Origin: Sorangium cellulosum
GTDB lineage: Bacteria; Myxococcota_A; Polyangia; Polyangiales; Polyangiaceae
Assembly: GCF_004135735.1 (NCBI RefSeq)
Contig: NZ_CP012670.1
Coordinates: forward strand, 4,914,501 to 4,978,500
Direction of reading: 5' to 3'
Length of the DNA stretch: 64,000 nt
Shown here: one piece after another, positions 39,701 through 48,646 of the stretch
Position numbering within the stretch: the stretch's first letter is position 1
Layout: every line of letters starts with the position of its first letter
The notes under the pieces: generated by a model
What the model saw: only the letters and a program-made list of their open reading frames with translations
Told to the model about the DNA's origin: nothing
Databases searched by the model: none
Position numbers and translations under genes: made by a program

Positions 39701-42030
39701 GCCCGGAAGTAGCCGACCGCGGTCTGGAAGGCGGTCGCGGCCTTCGCCCGCTTGCCGGCCACGAGGTTCAGCCGCGCGACGTCCACCTGCTCGCTGCGCT
39801 GGGTGATCAGCGACGCGCCCAGGTTCGTGTGGTAAACGATCTGGAACACGTCCTCATCGTGCCCCTCGTCCCCTCGCGACCTCCTGAGCAGCCTGCCGAT
39901 CTGGAGGTGGACCTCCTGCCGGCGGTCTTCCTCGATCATCGAGTAGGCGGCCTGCTGGACGCGGTCGTGCAGGAACTTGTACGATACCCGGAGCGCCTCG
40001 ACGTCGTGCTGCTCCTCGACGTCCTCTCCTCTGGGCGCGTGGAGGAAGCGGTACTCTGCCGTGAGCGGCACGACGAAGCCCTCCCGGAGCGCCTCCCACA
40101 GGTCGGCGGCCGTCGCGGCGGGCGTCTTCTCGTGGATGATGGAGAGCGTCTTCAGCTCGAACTGATGGCCCATGCACGCGGCGAGCTTCAGGACACGCTG
40201 CGTGCCGGGCGCGAGCTTCCGGATCTTGCCGACCATGAGGACGACCACGTTGTCCGTGATGTCGGCCTGCTGGATGCCCGCGAGATCCCATTCCCAGGCG
40301 CCGGTGCCGGCGTTGAAGCCTACCAGTTTGTCCCGGTGGAGCGCGCCGAGGAGCTGACTCATGAAGAACGGGTTCCCCTGCGTCTTCTCGAAGACGATCT
40401 CGGCGAGGGGGCTCACCCGGTCCGTCTCGGTCGCGAAGGTGTCGGCGATGATCTGCGAGACGGTGGATGGCGCGAGCGGCTTCAGCGTGATCTCGCTGAG
40501 CTTCGCGCTCCCCTTCCTGATCTCCTCGATCGTCAGCGCGAGCGGGTGGGCCGGGCCGACCTCGTTGTCGCGGTACGCGCCGAGAACGAGGAGATGAGCG
40601 TTCTCCGGGTTCGCCAGGATGATCTGGAGCAGCCGGAGCGACGCGGAGTCGGCCCACTGCAGGTCGTCGAGGAAGAGCACCAGCGGGCGCTCCTTGGTGG
40701 CGAAGACCCGGAGAAAGCTCTGGAAGACGATGGCGAAGCGGTTCTGCGCTTCCGTCGGCCCGAGCTCCGGCACGGTCGGCTGCGGCCCCAGGATGACCGC
40801 GAGCTCCGGGAGGAGATCGATGATGAGCTGCGCGTTCGGCCCGAGCGCGAGCAGGAGCCGCTCCTTCAAGGCCGAGAGCTCCTCGGCGGATCGCTGGAGG
40901 TGGCCCCGGATGAGATCCCGGAAGGCGTTCGCGATCGGCGCGTAGGGGACGCTCCGGTTCAGCAGATCGAACTTGCCCGAGATGAACGCCCCGCCCCGCG
41001 CCGCGATCGGCTTGTGGACCTCGTTGACGAGCACCGATTTGCCGATGCCCGAGAAGCCGGCGACCAGGAGGAGCTCGACGCCCCCCTGGCCCACGCGATC
41101 GAACGCGAGCAGCAGATCCCTCGTCTCTGCCTCCCGGCCGTAGAGGCGCTGGGGGATATGGAGCTCCCCGGAGAGGTCGCGCCGGCCCAGCGGGAAGGCC
41201 CCGATCGTCCCGTTCGCCTCGAGCCGCGCAAGGCACTCGCGCAGATCGACGGTGAGCCCGAAGGCGCCCTGGTAGCGATCCTCGGCGGCCTTCGCGAGCA
41301 GCTTCATCACGAGCTCCGAGACGACCCTCGGGATCTCGGGTGCGATCTCGTGCGGGGGCACGGGCCTCCTGGCGATGTGGCTGTGCACCATCTCCATCGG
41401 GTCCGACGATTGGAACGGGAGGCGGCCCGTGAGCACCTCGTACATCACGACGCCGAGCGAGTAGAGGTCCGTCCGGTGATCGAGGAGCCGATTCATCCGG
41501 CCGGTCTGCTCGGGCGACATGTAAGGGAGGCTCCCCTCGAGCAGATCAGGGCTCTGGGCGCGCTGGATCTCATGGGACAGGCGCGTCGCGACGCTGAAGG
41601 CGCTCAGCCTCGCCGCGCCCGTGCGCATGTTGACGAGGATGTTCCTGGGATTGATGTCCTTGTGGATGACGTGCCGGCGATGCAGCGCGTCCAGCGTCTC
41701 CGCGACGGAGGCGGCGATCCGGAGCGCCATCATGAGGTCGACCCGCTGCGCCCTGAGGACGTCCTGGAGCGCCTGCTCCCCGAGGTCTTCCATGACGAGC
41801 GCCAGGCCGCTCTCGCTCCGCTCGAGGCCGTACGCCGTGACGACCCCGGGCAGACCGAGGTCGCGGATCATCATGTATTCGTAGCGAAGCTTGGCGACCT
41901 CTCGAGGGCTCTCGTGCGAGCGCTTGAGGAGCTTCACCGCGACCGGGGCGTGATCCGAATTCCGGTACCCGCGATAGAGAGCGGTGTCCAAGCCAGAGTG
42001 GAGCACCTCGGTAATCGTAAATTGGCTCAC
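36757..42030 (-). CDS. Giant sensor: pseudokinase, AAA ATPase, GAF, histidine kinase
   Basis: A 1757-aa paralogue of the protein at 21.4 kb with a different output. The kinase-like domain (1-265) keeps Lys33 and His-Lys-Asp125-Ile-Asn-Pro-Arg-Asn, but the Asp-Phe-Gly motif has become Ala144-Phe-Ser146, so the magnesium ligand is lost and it is probably a pseudokinase. The AAA domain has Gly-Phe-Ser-Gly-Ile-Gly-Lys-Ser and Leu-Phe-Leu-Asp-Asp. Helical repeats, a GAF domain (about 1330-1475), a coiled coil and a histidine kinase follow: H-box Ser-His-Asp-Leu-Arg with His1532, N-box Asn1642 region, G-boxes Asp-Asn-Gly-Ala-Gly-Phe and Gly-Thr-Gly-Ile-Gly-Leu. GTG 42030 is chosen for its GGGAGG site. 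Operon with two response regulators downstream. Confidence 0.9.
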   Translation of the reverse strand: MSQFTITEVLHSGLDTALYRGYRNSDHAPVAVKLLKRSHESPREVAKLRYEYMMIRDLGLPGVVTAYGLERSESGLALVMEDLGEQALQDVLRAQRVDLMMALRIAASVAETLDALHRRHVIHKDINPRNILVNMRTGAARLSAFSVATRLSHEIQRAQSPDLLEGSLPYMSPEQTGRMNRLLDHRTDLYSLGVVMYEVLTGRLPFQSSDPMEMVHSHIARRPVPPHEIAPEIPRVVSELVMKLLAKAAEDRYQGAFGLTVDLRECLARLEANGTIGAFPLGRRDLSGELHIPQRLYGREAETRDLLLAFDRVGQGGVELLLVAGFSGIGKSVLVNEVHKPIAARGGAFISGKFDLLNRSVPYAPIANAFRDLIRGHLQRSAEELSALKERLLLALGPNAQLIIDLLPELAVILGPQPTVPELGPTEAQNRFAIVFQSFLRVFATKERPLVLFLDDLQWADSASLRLLQIILANPENAHLLVLGAYRDNEVGPAHPLALTIEEIRKGSAKLSEITLKPLAPSTVSQIIADTFATETDRVSPLAEIVFEKTQGNPFFMSQLLGALHRDKLVGFNAGTGAWEWDLAGIQQADITDNVVVLMVGKIRKLAPGTQRVLKLAACMGHQFELKTLSIIHEKTPAATAADLWEALREGFVVPLTAEYRFLHAPRGEDVEEQHDVEALRVSYKFLHDRVQQAAYSMIEEDRRQEVHLQIGRLLRRSRGDEGHDEDVFQIVYHTNLGASLITQRSEQVDVARLNLVAGKRAKAATAFQTAVGYFRAGAALLGEAGWGDEYATTFELSAELAECAYLNGQHEEAEALFDVILRRARSTLERARILNLRVVLYCMQIRYVDAMEVGRAALALLGIRVPEAEEECQAALEAELAQVRVNLGGRRVHELIDSPVMTDPEQQLALKILANLWGVAFIINPVLLALVCVMPANISLKHGQSEEAAFGYLTYGFVLATRGEYQAAHEFGQLALDLNERYNNISIKCRLHYMFALNVSFCRKSLRLSLEHARRAVRAGPESGDLNYLSYTLSNIVWTRIGLGDELGAVGEEIEKLLLLVRQTYNPASTANVTVGRQLVACLRGLTKGLHSIGDDTLDEAAFVESIQAPELVSTLCWYAAAKLRLALLAEDLAGAIEMGIIADRTIGGSAGLIFSVDMAFHLCLVILALPPAQASGEPLGSMFARHRGKVFAYAEGCPENFQHKRLLIEAEEARAAGRRIEAMDLYDRSIEVARTNRFAHDEALANELAARFYLDLGREKVAGVYMTEAHRCYKAWGASAKVAQLEEKYGAVLAARSPSTSERLGLPIATMAIDLMTVFKASQALSEEIDLERLLQKLMRITLENAGAERGFLIRDHAGELLLEAEATAEGMVVSVRGPAAPLPASAAPMTLLGHVRRARESVVLDYAAGEPRFADDEYIRAKRPKSVLCIPLLRQGALVGLLYLENNLTSGAFTPERALTLDLLASQAASSLENARLYAELSRENAERRRAQEALRELNAELELRIQQRTAQLQVANKELEAFSHSVSHDLRAPLRVIDGFSLALLEDHGDELDEDARELLMQVRWGSERMSDLIDDMLKLSRVTRAEMQREPVDMSALASEVLSALRKSQPDRTVECAVAGAVTASGDSHLLKIALENLLGNAWKFTSKRADARIEFGQIEGGYEEQRDGGATYFVRDNGAGFDMKYAAKLFGTFQRLHTEEEFAGTGIGLATVHRIVARHGGRIWAESAVDQGATFYFTLQPGTPFAGKTSS

Positions 42031-42209
42031 ACCAACCTCCCGCGCCGGTAACTGAGCCCAGCGCTGGGTCGCCCGTGCGGTGGTGACCGATGCAGCCTCA
42101 CCCGAGCGGACACCTCGGCGAGGCACACAGCGGCCACAGATGACCCTCCGCATGCGGCGGACCCAGAACCAGCAGGCGACAAGGCCCCGGCCCCCGTTGT
42201 TGGGTAGAC

Positions 42210-42239
42210 ATACTATTCCTATTTTCCAGACTCAATCAA
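42210..42239 (-). promoter_or_regulatory. Possible promoter of the giant kinase/regulator operon
   Basis: On the minus strand TTGATT (42239-42234) and TAGTAT (42215-42210) are 18 bases apart, in one of the few AT-rich spots of the window. This would give a leader of about 170 bases before GTG 42030. The remaining part of the 470-base gap (42240-42500) is moderately AT-rich near 42290-42345 but shows no gene or site I can name. Confidence 0.35.
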
Positions 42240-42500
42240 CTGCGAACGCATGCGTCCCGAGCGGGCAGCCGGCGCGATGCCGTCGAACGTAAGAAAATGC
42301 ACACCTGACCAGCGGCCTGTGCACAAAAACATACATCGAGCGACCCTGCTCACCCCACGGGAGGCATGTGAAGCCGACAGCACCGGACGCGCCAGCGGGT
42401 CCGCTCCTCGAGGACGACCGAGGATCCTGCGATGCCTGAATGGTGTGGAGTCGAGCTGGAGGGTCGCGCGGAGGGTGGGCGCTCTTGCCGCGCCGCGATC

Positions 42501-43883
42501 CTACAGCGGCTTCAGGAAGCGCCGATGGACGTATTTGGCGATCTTCTTGCCGGTCCTGGCCCCGACCTCGCCCGAGCTGCGGTAGTGGATGCCCCCCCAC
42601 ACGCGGGCGTTGATCACCCCCTCGACGGCGTCCTTGAGGGATGAGAACACGATGTCTCCACAGGTGTTCGTCCCGACGAGCGGCGCATCCAGGCGGCCGC
42701 CGCCGAAGAATTCCATCAGCGCATAGAGGGTCGCGCCGCTCACCATGGGGTGGCCGGCGGGGTATTCTTGATTCGGCGAGGTGAGCATGAGCGGCTTCCA
42801 GTCGGAGCCCGGATAGTAGTGGTCGATCGCCGTGATGGGCCGCCAGAAGTGGTAGAAGTTCTTGCTGTTCACGTTGGAGATCATGGCGTCTGCCTGGGTG
42901 AGCATGGCGAGCGCAAACACCCGCGCGGCGTCGTGGTTGTCCAGCCCGAAGTCCGTGACGAGCTGCCGGGTGAACGAGTACGTGCCGCCGAAGACGAACC
43001 CATCGCAGGCTTCCCACCAGAGGGCCTCGAAGGCCTGCTGCGGGGTGCGCACGGCGCTGTCGACCGCGCCGTAGACGCGGGTCTCCTCCAGGTCCCTGCG
43101 GAAGGCGCCGTTTCTGTGGCTGGGCGGAGGAGCGCAACGGAACTGATCGTTCGAGGTCATGGTCCAGGGGGTCATGTACCCCCACCAGAAGAAGAACGGC
43201 TGCGACGAGCCGGGGAACGTGTCGGCCGGGTCGAGCATGACATACTCCCCCGGGAGACCGGTCATCGGGTCGTCATCACCGTCGTTGTCGAGGAACTCGA
43301 ACTCCAGATCATCGGGGTTGTTCCACCCGTCGCCGAGGCGCTCGTTCCACAGGTTGATGGCGGCCGCTTCGCCGATCCGGATCCCCTCGGTCTTCGCCGG
43401 GCCGTCCGCGATCGCCGCCAGCTGCATGTCATAGGTGGTCTCCACCATCGGCAACATGTCCTGGAGGAGCGGATTCGAGAACTCCGGCGGGAGGCTCTGG
43501 TTCGAGTAGAAATTGATGTAGGTCGCCAGCATCGTCCGCCCTGCCGCAGCCAGGGCCGCCTCGGGCGAGGCGGGGCCCTGGGTGGCCACGGGCGGCAGGT
43601 ACGTGTGATAGCGAGCGGTCTCGGGGATCGCGTTGAGCGCGTCGTGGATCGAGACGTGCAGGAGCGCCGCGAGCCGCGAGGCCATGAAGAACCCCGTCAG
43701 CGGCTCCATCTGCGCCATCACCGTGTTCCAGTCACGTACCTCCTGGCTGGCGCGAGCCTCGCCGGACCAGGAGAGCGCGGCGACCGATACCGCCGCCGCC
43801 AGGAGCCCCCTCCACCCTCGGCCCATCATGCCGGTGCTGATCGGGGCACACGCGTCCTTTGGGTCACGTTCGGACAGAAGCAT
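42501..43883 (-). CDS. Vanadium-dependent haloperoxidase / PAP2-like secreted protein
   Basis: A 460-aa protein. After a longer n-region a signal peptide ends near Ser-Gly-Glu-Ala-Arg-Ala. The mature part has the pattern of the bacterial vanadium haloperoxidase/acid phosphatase family: Ile-His-Asp-Ala-Leu-Asn-Ala-Ile near the N-terminus, Phe-Trp-Arg-Pro-Ile-Thr-Ala-Ile (an Arg of the vanadate/phosphate site), Glu-Tyr-Pro-Ala-Gly-His-Pro (the Ser/Ala-Gly-His motif), and a late Ile-His-Tyr-Arg-Ser-Ser with the final His and Arg. Such enzymes either halogenate with peroxide or act as phosphatases; which applies here cannot be told. ATG 43883 has AGGGGGT upstream; ATG 43829, at the start of the hydrophobic part, is an alternative. 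Confidence 0.8.
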   Translation of the reverse strand: MLLSERDPKDACAPISTGMMGRGWRGLLAAAVSVAALSWSGEARASQEVRDWNTVMAQMEPLTGFFMASRLAALLHVSIHDALNAIPETARYHTYLPPVATQGPASPEAALAAAGRTMLATYINFYSNQSLPPEFSNPLLQDMLPMVETTYDMQLAAIADGPAKTEGIRIGEAAAINLWNERLGDGWNNPDDLEFEFLDNDGDDDPMTGLPGEYVMLDPADTFPGSSQPFFFWWGYMTPWTMTSNDQFRCAPPPSHRNGAFRRDLEETRVYGAVDSAVRTPQQAFEALWWEACDGFVFGGTYSFTRQLVTDFGLDNHDAARVFALAMLTQADAMISNVNSKNFYHFWRPITAIDHYYPGSDWKPLMLTSPNQEYPAGHPMVSGATLYALMEFFGGGRLDAPLVGTNTCGDIVFSSLKDAVEGVINARVWGGIHYRSSGEVGARTGKKIAKYVHRRFLKPL

Positions 43884-44105
43884 TGAACACCCCCTAGCAA
43901 GATCAGGCAGAGACGCCGCACCATGCTGTGCGACCCCCCCGATCCTAGAAATACGATTTCGTCCAAGACGTGCCAATGCATTCCGCCAGTATTTTTGTGT
44001 TTTGCGATTTCCCCCTGGAAACGGAGCGCACACATCGCCTCGATTTTGTATGCGGCACCACGGGCCGCACGGCGCTGTGCGCGCTCCGGGACCGACCGTG
44101 TTCGC

Positions 44106-47100
44106 TCAGCCGTCCGGCGTCTGCGCCGCGAGCAGGTGCAGCCGGGTGAGCGTCCCCTCGACGAGCGTGTGGCCCTCGGCCTCGCCGGTCGCGGCGATCT
44201 CCGCGATGATGCCGTTCAGCGCCTCCAGCAGCCGATCGGAGCGCTCCGTCGACAGCGACACGACCGCGGGCAGGATGTTGTCCGCCGGAGGATCGTAGGA
44301 CTGGCTCATGGCCAGGTAGATGGCGCGGACGCTGTTCAGGTGGGCGTCATCGTCGCCGTCGCCGGTGAGCAGCGACTCGCCGCCGTAGAGGAGCGAGCGC
44401 AGGGCGTCGTTCTGCTCGAGCGAGCGCGGGAAGCCGAGGGCGACGTACGATTCCCAGAGCCGCTTCGAGCCGGTGAGCTGCCTGCCGGCGGCCTCGATGG
44501 GGTCGCCGAGCTGCGAGAGCCTGGCCGCCACCTGGCCGTAGAACACGCGCTGCAGATCCACGAGCTTGCGCTGCACCGCGGCGCGCGTCTGGCTCAGGAG
44601 GGACGAGGTGGCGAGGAGGCGGCGCGAGACCAGCGAGCGCTGGCTCCAGACCGACTCGGAGAGCCGGCCCTCCGGCGACCAGAGGGCGTCGGGGTTGAAC
44701 GGCGGATCGTTGGTCCGGATCAGCCGCTGCGCCCGCTCGTTGGTCTTGAACCGGATCTCGTGGACCGCGGTCGAGCCGTACATCACCCGGATCACGACAT
44801 CGAGCCGGAAGGTCCAGAACGCGCCCCAGGGGACCTCCGACCACGTGTCCCAGGTCCACGTGGCGAAGATGCACGGCTTCATGTCGGAGAGCCCGCCCAG
44901 GTTGTCCGCGATCATGAACGGCGCGAGCGGGGCGTAGTCGGCGGCGAAGGCGCTCAGGTCGAGCGGAAATGATGCCCGGCCGTCCTTGAAGGCGATGTTC
45001 CGGCACGAGCGGAGCTCCTTCGTGCCCTTGATGTCGTGCGTGGTCGGGACCTGGTCCGGGCCGCGCCACAGGTCGATGCCGTGGAGCCTGTTGCTCGGGG
45101 TGCTCTCGAACGTGGCCTCGAGCTGCGAGATGGCGTTGCGCAGCGCGGTCATCCGGCCGCGGTGGTGGTCCGAAAGCCGCGTCATCAGCGCCGTCGAGGC
45201 GATCCGGTCGAGCCCCGCCGCCACGTCCTCGCCCGCGTCGAGGACGCGCGCGAGCCGGCCCGGGTCGATCTGGCTCGCGTGCGCGGGCCACTCCTCGCCG
45301 AGCTGCGCATAGCTCTCCGCCGCGATCATCCAGGTGAGCGGGTTGGCCAGCCGCTCGGCCGAGAGGCGCGGGAGGCCGAACCGGACCGAGGGGAGCTCGC
45401 TCAGGTAATTGATGTTGGTCGCGAGCGGGTAGTTGCCGAGCTCGGACGCGAGCTGGCCGTCCTGATAGGACCGGCTCGCCGGGCCCGCCTGGATGGCGTC
45501 CTTCGCGGTGAAATAGCCCCAGGTGTAGAAGCGGTTCTCCCCGTCGAGGTACGTCGGGGAATACGGCATCTCGAGCCCGGTGCGCCGCCGGTAGTCGAGG
45601 AAGCCGGCGATGCCCTCCACGAGCGGCTGCCGCTCCGCCGCGTCGAGGAACGCGTACAGGTCGCGATCCAGCCGGTCGAGGTCGGCCTGCACGGTGTAGA
45701 GGGCGAGCTGCACCTCCTCGAGATCCGCCTCGATCTCGCCGAGCTCGAAGTCGATGTGGGCGAACTGCTCCATCATCGCGTCGTAGACGTCGTTGAGCTT
45801 CTGATCGAGGCGGTCGAAGCGGGCGTGCATCTCGGTGCGGACGTCGGCGACGAGCGCGCGGATGTCGCGCAGGCTCTTCAGGATCTTCTGGTTGACCGAC
45901 TCCTGCTCGCTCTCGCCGAACAGCGACGCGATCTGGAGGACGGCCGCGACCATGCCCCCCGTGAACACGGCGGCGCCGATGACCTTGAGGCCGGTCTCCC
46001 CGAGGTCGAGGAGGTCGACGAGCTTCGAGGCCGTCTCGATGGCGCTCTCGGAGTATTTCGAGAAGCTGTCGAGGAGGATCGAGGTCGTCCGACTCAGGAT
46101 CTCGATGTCCTTCGCGAACGCGGGGTCGTTGGAGAGCGACGCCAGCTTCGCGGCGGCCCGGAGCGCGGAGGTGGCGCCCGACTTCACGGTGTCGAGCTTT
46201 CCGGCGAGCGCTTGCTGCTTCTTCTTCGCGTCCTCGATGGCCTTCTTCAGCTTCGCCTCGGCGTCGCTCGCGGAGAGCGCGGTCGAGCCGGCGCCGGGCG
46301 CGCCCACGATCGATCGCGCGGCCAGGAGATCCTGCTCGGCGGCGTCGAGGGCGAAGAGGCTGTCGGCGTAGCCCCGCGTCTGCGCGAGCGCCGAGCTGCT
46401 GGCGGCCTCGATGAGGGTCTCGACCGCGCCCTGGGTCGCCACGAGGCTGCCGTCCGCCTGGAGGTTTCCGAGGACGAAGCCCCGGAGCGGCTCGACGGGG
46501 TGGACGCCGAGGATGTGGCTCGCCGGGTCGGTGGTCCTCACGGCGAGGCGCTGCTGGAGGACGCTGTCGTCGACGGCGGCGGCCAGGGCGCCGCTCTCCC
46601 GCGCCGCGGCGTGGAGGCGCTCCCAGGACGCCTCGCGGAAGCGCGCAGCCGCGCCGAGCTGGTCGTGGAGCGAGTCGAGGGGCGACACCTTGCGGATCTC
46701 GTCGAGGTCGCTGCGCAGGGCGGAGAGGTAGCCGCGCGCGGCGTCGCGCAGGGCGTCCGCGGGCGCGCCGGCGCCGAGGCCGGGGATCAGGCGCGCGAGC
46801 GTCCGGCTGATGAAGCGCATCTCCTGGCCGCTCAGGTCGTGCTGCGGGCTGGGCTGGCTCGCCTCGAGGAGCGCCCACATCTCGGCGATGGCGCTCTGGT
46901 ACTCCTCTGCCGGGAGCCCGGGGTGGCGCGCGGCGAGCCGGCCCGCGGCGTCGGCCAGGAGGTCGAGCCTGGGGTCGTTGACGGTCGCGGCCGCGGCGGC
47001 GTACGCGAGGCGGTCGACCTCGGCCGCGGGGAGGACCGCGGCGGTCGTCACGAGCGCAGACCGCGCCCGGCCGGCGCTGCCGCGGAGGGCGGCGCCGGCC

Positions 47101-47300
47101 GACGCCGACGAGGACCAGGGGGACGAGGAGACCGCGTAGCTCGCCTCGGCGTCGGGGGCGCCGGTCTCGTGGGGCGCGGCGCACGAGACGCCGGCGAGCA
47201 CGAGGAGCGCCGCGAAGGGCGTCGTGCGGCGCGCCGGCGGCGAGCGGAGGGGGAGCGCGGGGTGTGGACGTCGGGGCGACTCGTCGATTCGAAGGCTCAT
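44106..47300 (-). CDS. Large lipoprotein of unknown function with hydrophobic hairpin and coiled coil
   Basis: A 1064-aa protein I cannot assign. A basic Pro/Arg-rich n-region leads to a lipoprotein signal (Gly-Val-Ser-Cys, Cys40). Residues about 60-430 are Ala-rich and helical. A single strongly hydrophobic stretch of about 25 residues lies near 430-455 (Ala-Ala-Val-Phe-Thr-Gly-Gly-Met-Val-Ala-Ala-Val), followed by a heptad-rich coiled coil (about 470-560: Phe-Asp-Arg-Leu-Asp-Gln-Lys-Leu). The C-terminal half is Trp/Tyr-rich and globular (Trp-Thr-Trp-Asp-Thr-Trp-Ser-Glu-Val-Pro-Trp). Long helices flanking a hydrophobic segment recall alpha-helical pore-forming toxins, but this is only an impression. 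ATG 47300 has GAGGT eight bases upstream. It stands alone; the gap to 47537 shows nothing recognised. Confidence 0.6.
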   Translation of the reverse strand: MSLRIDESPRRPHPALPLRSPPARRTTPFAALLVLAGVSCAAPHETGAPDAEASYAVSSSPWSSSASAGAALRGSAGRARSALVTTAAVLPAAEVDRLAYAAAAATVNDPRLDLLADAAGRLAARHPGLPAEEYQSAIAEMWALLEASQPSPQHDLSGQEMRFISRTLARLIPGLGAGAPADALRDAARGYLSALRSDLDEIRKVSPLDSLHDQLGAAARFREASWERLHAAARESGALAAAVDDSVLQQRLAVRTTDPASHILGVHPVEPLRGFVLGNLQADGSLVATQGAVETLIEAASSSALAQTRGYADSLFALDAAEQDLLAARSIVGAPGAGSTALSASDAEAKLKKAIEDAKKKQQALAGKLDTVKSGATSALRAAAKLASLSNDPAFAKDIEILSRTTSILLDSFSKYSESAIETASKLVDLLDLGETGLKVIGAAVFTGGMVAAVLQIASLFGESEQESVNQKILKSLRDIRALVADVRTEMHARFDRLDQKLNDVYDAMMEQFAHIDFELGEIEADLEEVQLALYTVQADLDRLDRDLYAFLDAAERQPLVEGIAGFLDYRRRTGLEMPYSPTYLDGENRFYTWGYFTAKDAIQAGPASRSYQDGQLASELGNYPLATNINYLSELPSVRFGLPRLSAERLANPLTWMIAAESYAQLGEEWPAHASQIDPGRLARVLDAGEDVAAGLDRIASTALMTRLSDHHRGRMTALRNAISQLEATFESTPSNRLHGIDLWRGPDQVPTTHDIKGTKELRSCRNIAFKDGRASFPLDLSAFAADYAPLAPFMIADNLGGLSDMKPCIFATWTWDTWSEVPWGAFWTFRLDVVIRVMYGSTAVHEIRFKTNERAQRLIRTNDPPFNPDALWSPEGRLSESVWSQRSLVSRRLLATSSLLSQTRAAVQRKLVDLQRVFYGQVAARLSQLGDPIEAAGRQLTGSKRLWESYVALGFPRSLEQNDALRSLLYGGESLLTGDGDDDAHLNSVRAIYLAMSQSYDPPADNILPAVVSLSTERSDRLLEALNGIIAEIAATGEAEGHTLVEGTLTRLHLLAAQTPDG

Positions 47301-47537
47301 GTCGATCACCTCTTCCAGCGTTGCGGCCAGAGAGAACAGGGGGCGGAAGGTGGGTTTGGCTACCGAGCGTGTTCGCGTATTTACGCGCGCGCCGTTCCAG
47401 CTCGCGCCGGGGGGATCGCGCAAGGTGGTGCAGGCGACGGCGCGGGCAGGGGCTGACCGGTGGGCTGCGACCGGAGCGGGAGCCATCGAGTCGACGTCAC
47501 GAGACGACGCGACACCGACGGCCCCCGCGGCGCTCTC

Positions 47538-48413
47538 TCACAGGCGCGCTGCGCACGCGCCGGGCGACGCCACCGACACGCCCGCCGCGTTCGCGACGCA
47601 CGCGTTGCTGTACGTCTTGCCGTCGCAGCCGCAGACCGGATCGTACACCTGCAAGCACAGCTCCGGCCTGGGCTCGCAGGTGCCCATCTGGTCGCCCGCG
47701 CCGCACTGGGCCTCGAGGCTGTAATTGCAGAACTCCCCGCGCTCGCACATGAGCCCCAGGAGGCCGCCGCACGCCCGCTCCGGCGGAGACGCGCACGCGC
47801 CGGGCGACGCCACCGACACGCCCGCCGCGTTCGCGACGCACGCGTTGCTGTACGTCTGACCGTCACAGCCGCAGACCGGCCTGTACTCCTTCGTGCACGC
47901 CCGCGGGATGGGCTCGCAGGTGCCCATCTGGTCGCCCGCGCCGCACTGGGCCTCGGGGCTGTAGTCGCAGAACTCCCCGCGCTCGCACGCGAGGCCGGCG
48001 ATGCCGCCGCACGCATCGTTCGGCGCAGGCGCGCACTCGCCGAGCGACGCCACCGACACGCCCGCCGCGTTCGCCTCGCACTCGTTGCCGTACGTCTTGC
48101 CGTCGCAGCCGCAGACCGGATCGTACACCTTCAAACACATCTCCGGGATGGGCTCGCAGGTGCCCATCTGGTCGCCCGCGCCGCACTGGGCCTCGAGGTC
48201 GTAGTTGCAGAACTCCCCGCGCTCGCACATGAGCCCCAGGAGGCCGCCGCACGCGTCGCCCCCTCCCCTCACCTCCTGCGACGCGGCGTCGATCGAATCG
48301 GCGTCGCCGTCGATCGCCTCCACCTGACAGCCCACGGTGAGCGGAGCCACCGAGAGAGCGAGGAAGAGAACGGACGCGATACGGCTGTTCTTGATGCAAT
48401 CCCGAATGTTCAT
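47538..48413 (-). CDS. Lipoprotein with three Kazal-type repeats
   Basis: A 291-aa lipoprotein. ATG 48413 follows a perfect GGAGG; the signal ends Thr-Val-Gly-Cys (Cys28). After a short acidic linker there are three units of about 75-80 residues. Each is a Cys-rich segment (Cys-Gly-Gly-x-x-Gly-Leu-x-Cys-Glu-Arg-Gly-Glu-Phe-Cys) followed by a Kazal motif (Asp-Pro-Val-Cys-Gly-Cys-Asp-Gly-Lys-Thr-Tyr, then Asn-x-Cys). Kazal domains inhibit serine proteases, so the protein may protect the cell surface from its own or a rival's proteases. The units are nearly identical at DNA level (about 240 bp each), suggesting recent duplication or gene conversion. Divergent from the His-rich methyltransferase gene. 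Confidence 0.88.
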   Translation of the reverse strand: MNIRDCIKNSRIASVLFLALSVAPLTVGCQVEAIDGDADSIDAASQEVRGGGDACGGLLGLMCERGEFCNYDLEAQCGAGDQMGTCEPIPEMCLKVYDPVCGCDGKTYGNECEANAAGVSVASLGECAPAPNDACGGIAGLACERGEFCDYSPEAQCGAGDQMGTCEPIPRACTKEYRPVCGCDGQTYSNACVANAAGVSVASPGACASPPERACGGLLGLMCERGEFCNYSLEAQCGAGDQMGTCEPRPELCLQVYDPVCGCDGKTYSNACVANAAGVSVASPGACAARL

Positions 48414-48646
48414 GAGGTTCCTCCAGCATCGCCTCGCCGCGCGGCGGGCGATCGTCATGCACGAGCTCCTCCCCGCGGCGGCGACCGACGCGCCCGTGGC
48501 CGGGTCGAGCGCCGGAGCGCGGACGCGTCGGCGACGAGACCTTCAGGCGACGGTCGCGATGCCGCGGAGTCGTGGTCCCCTTGGCAGGAGTCGGGCCATG
48601 CGAGATCGGCGGCTTTCGTGCGCGGCCGTGGGATCCGGGCCGTCCG

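Noticed and set aside
36856..42051. A plus-strand open frame antisense to the giant histidine kinase
   Set aside because: No domain or ribosome binding site; the minus-strand protein has kinase, AAA, GAF and HATPase motifs throughout.
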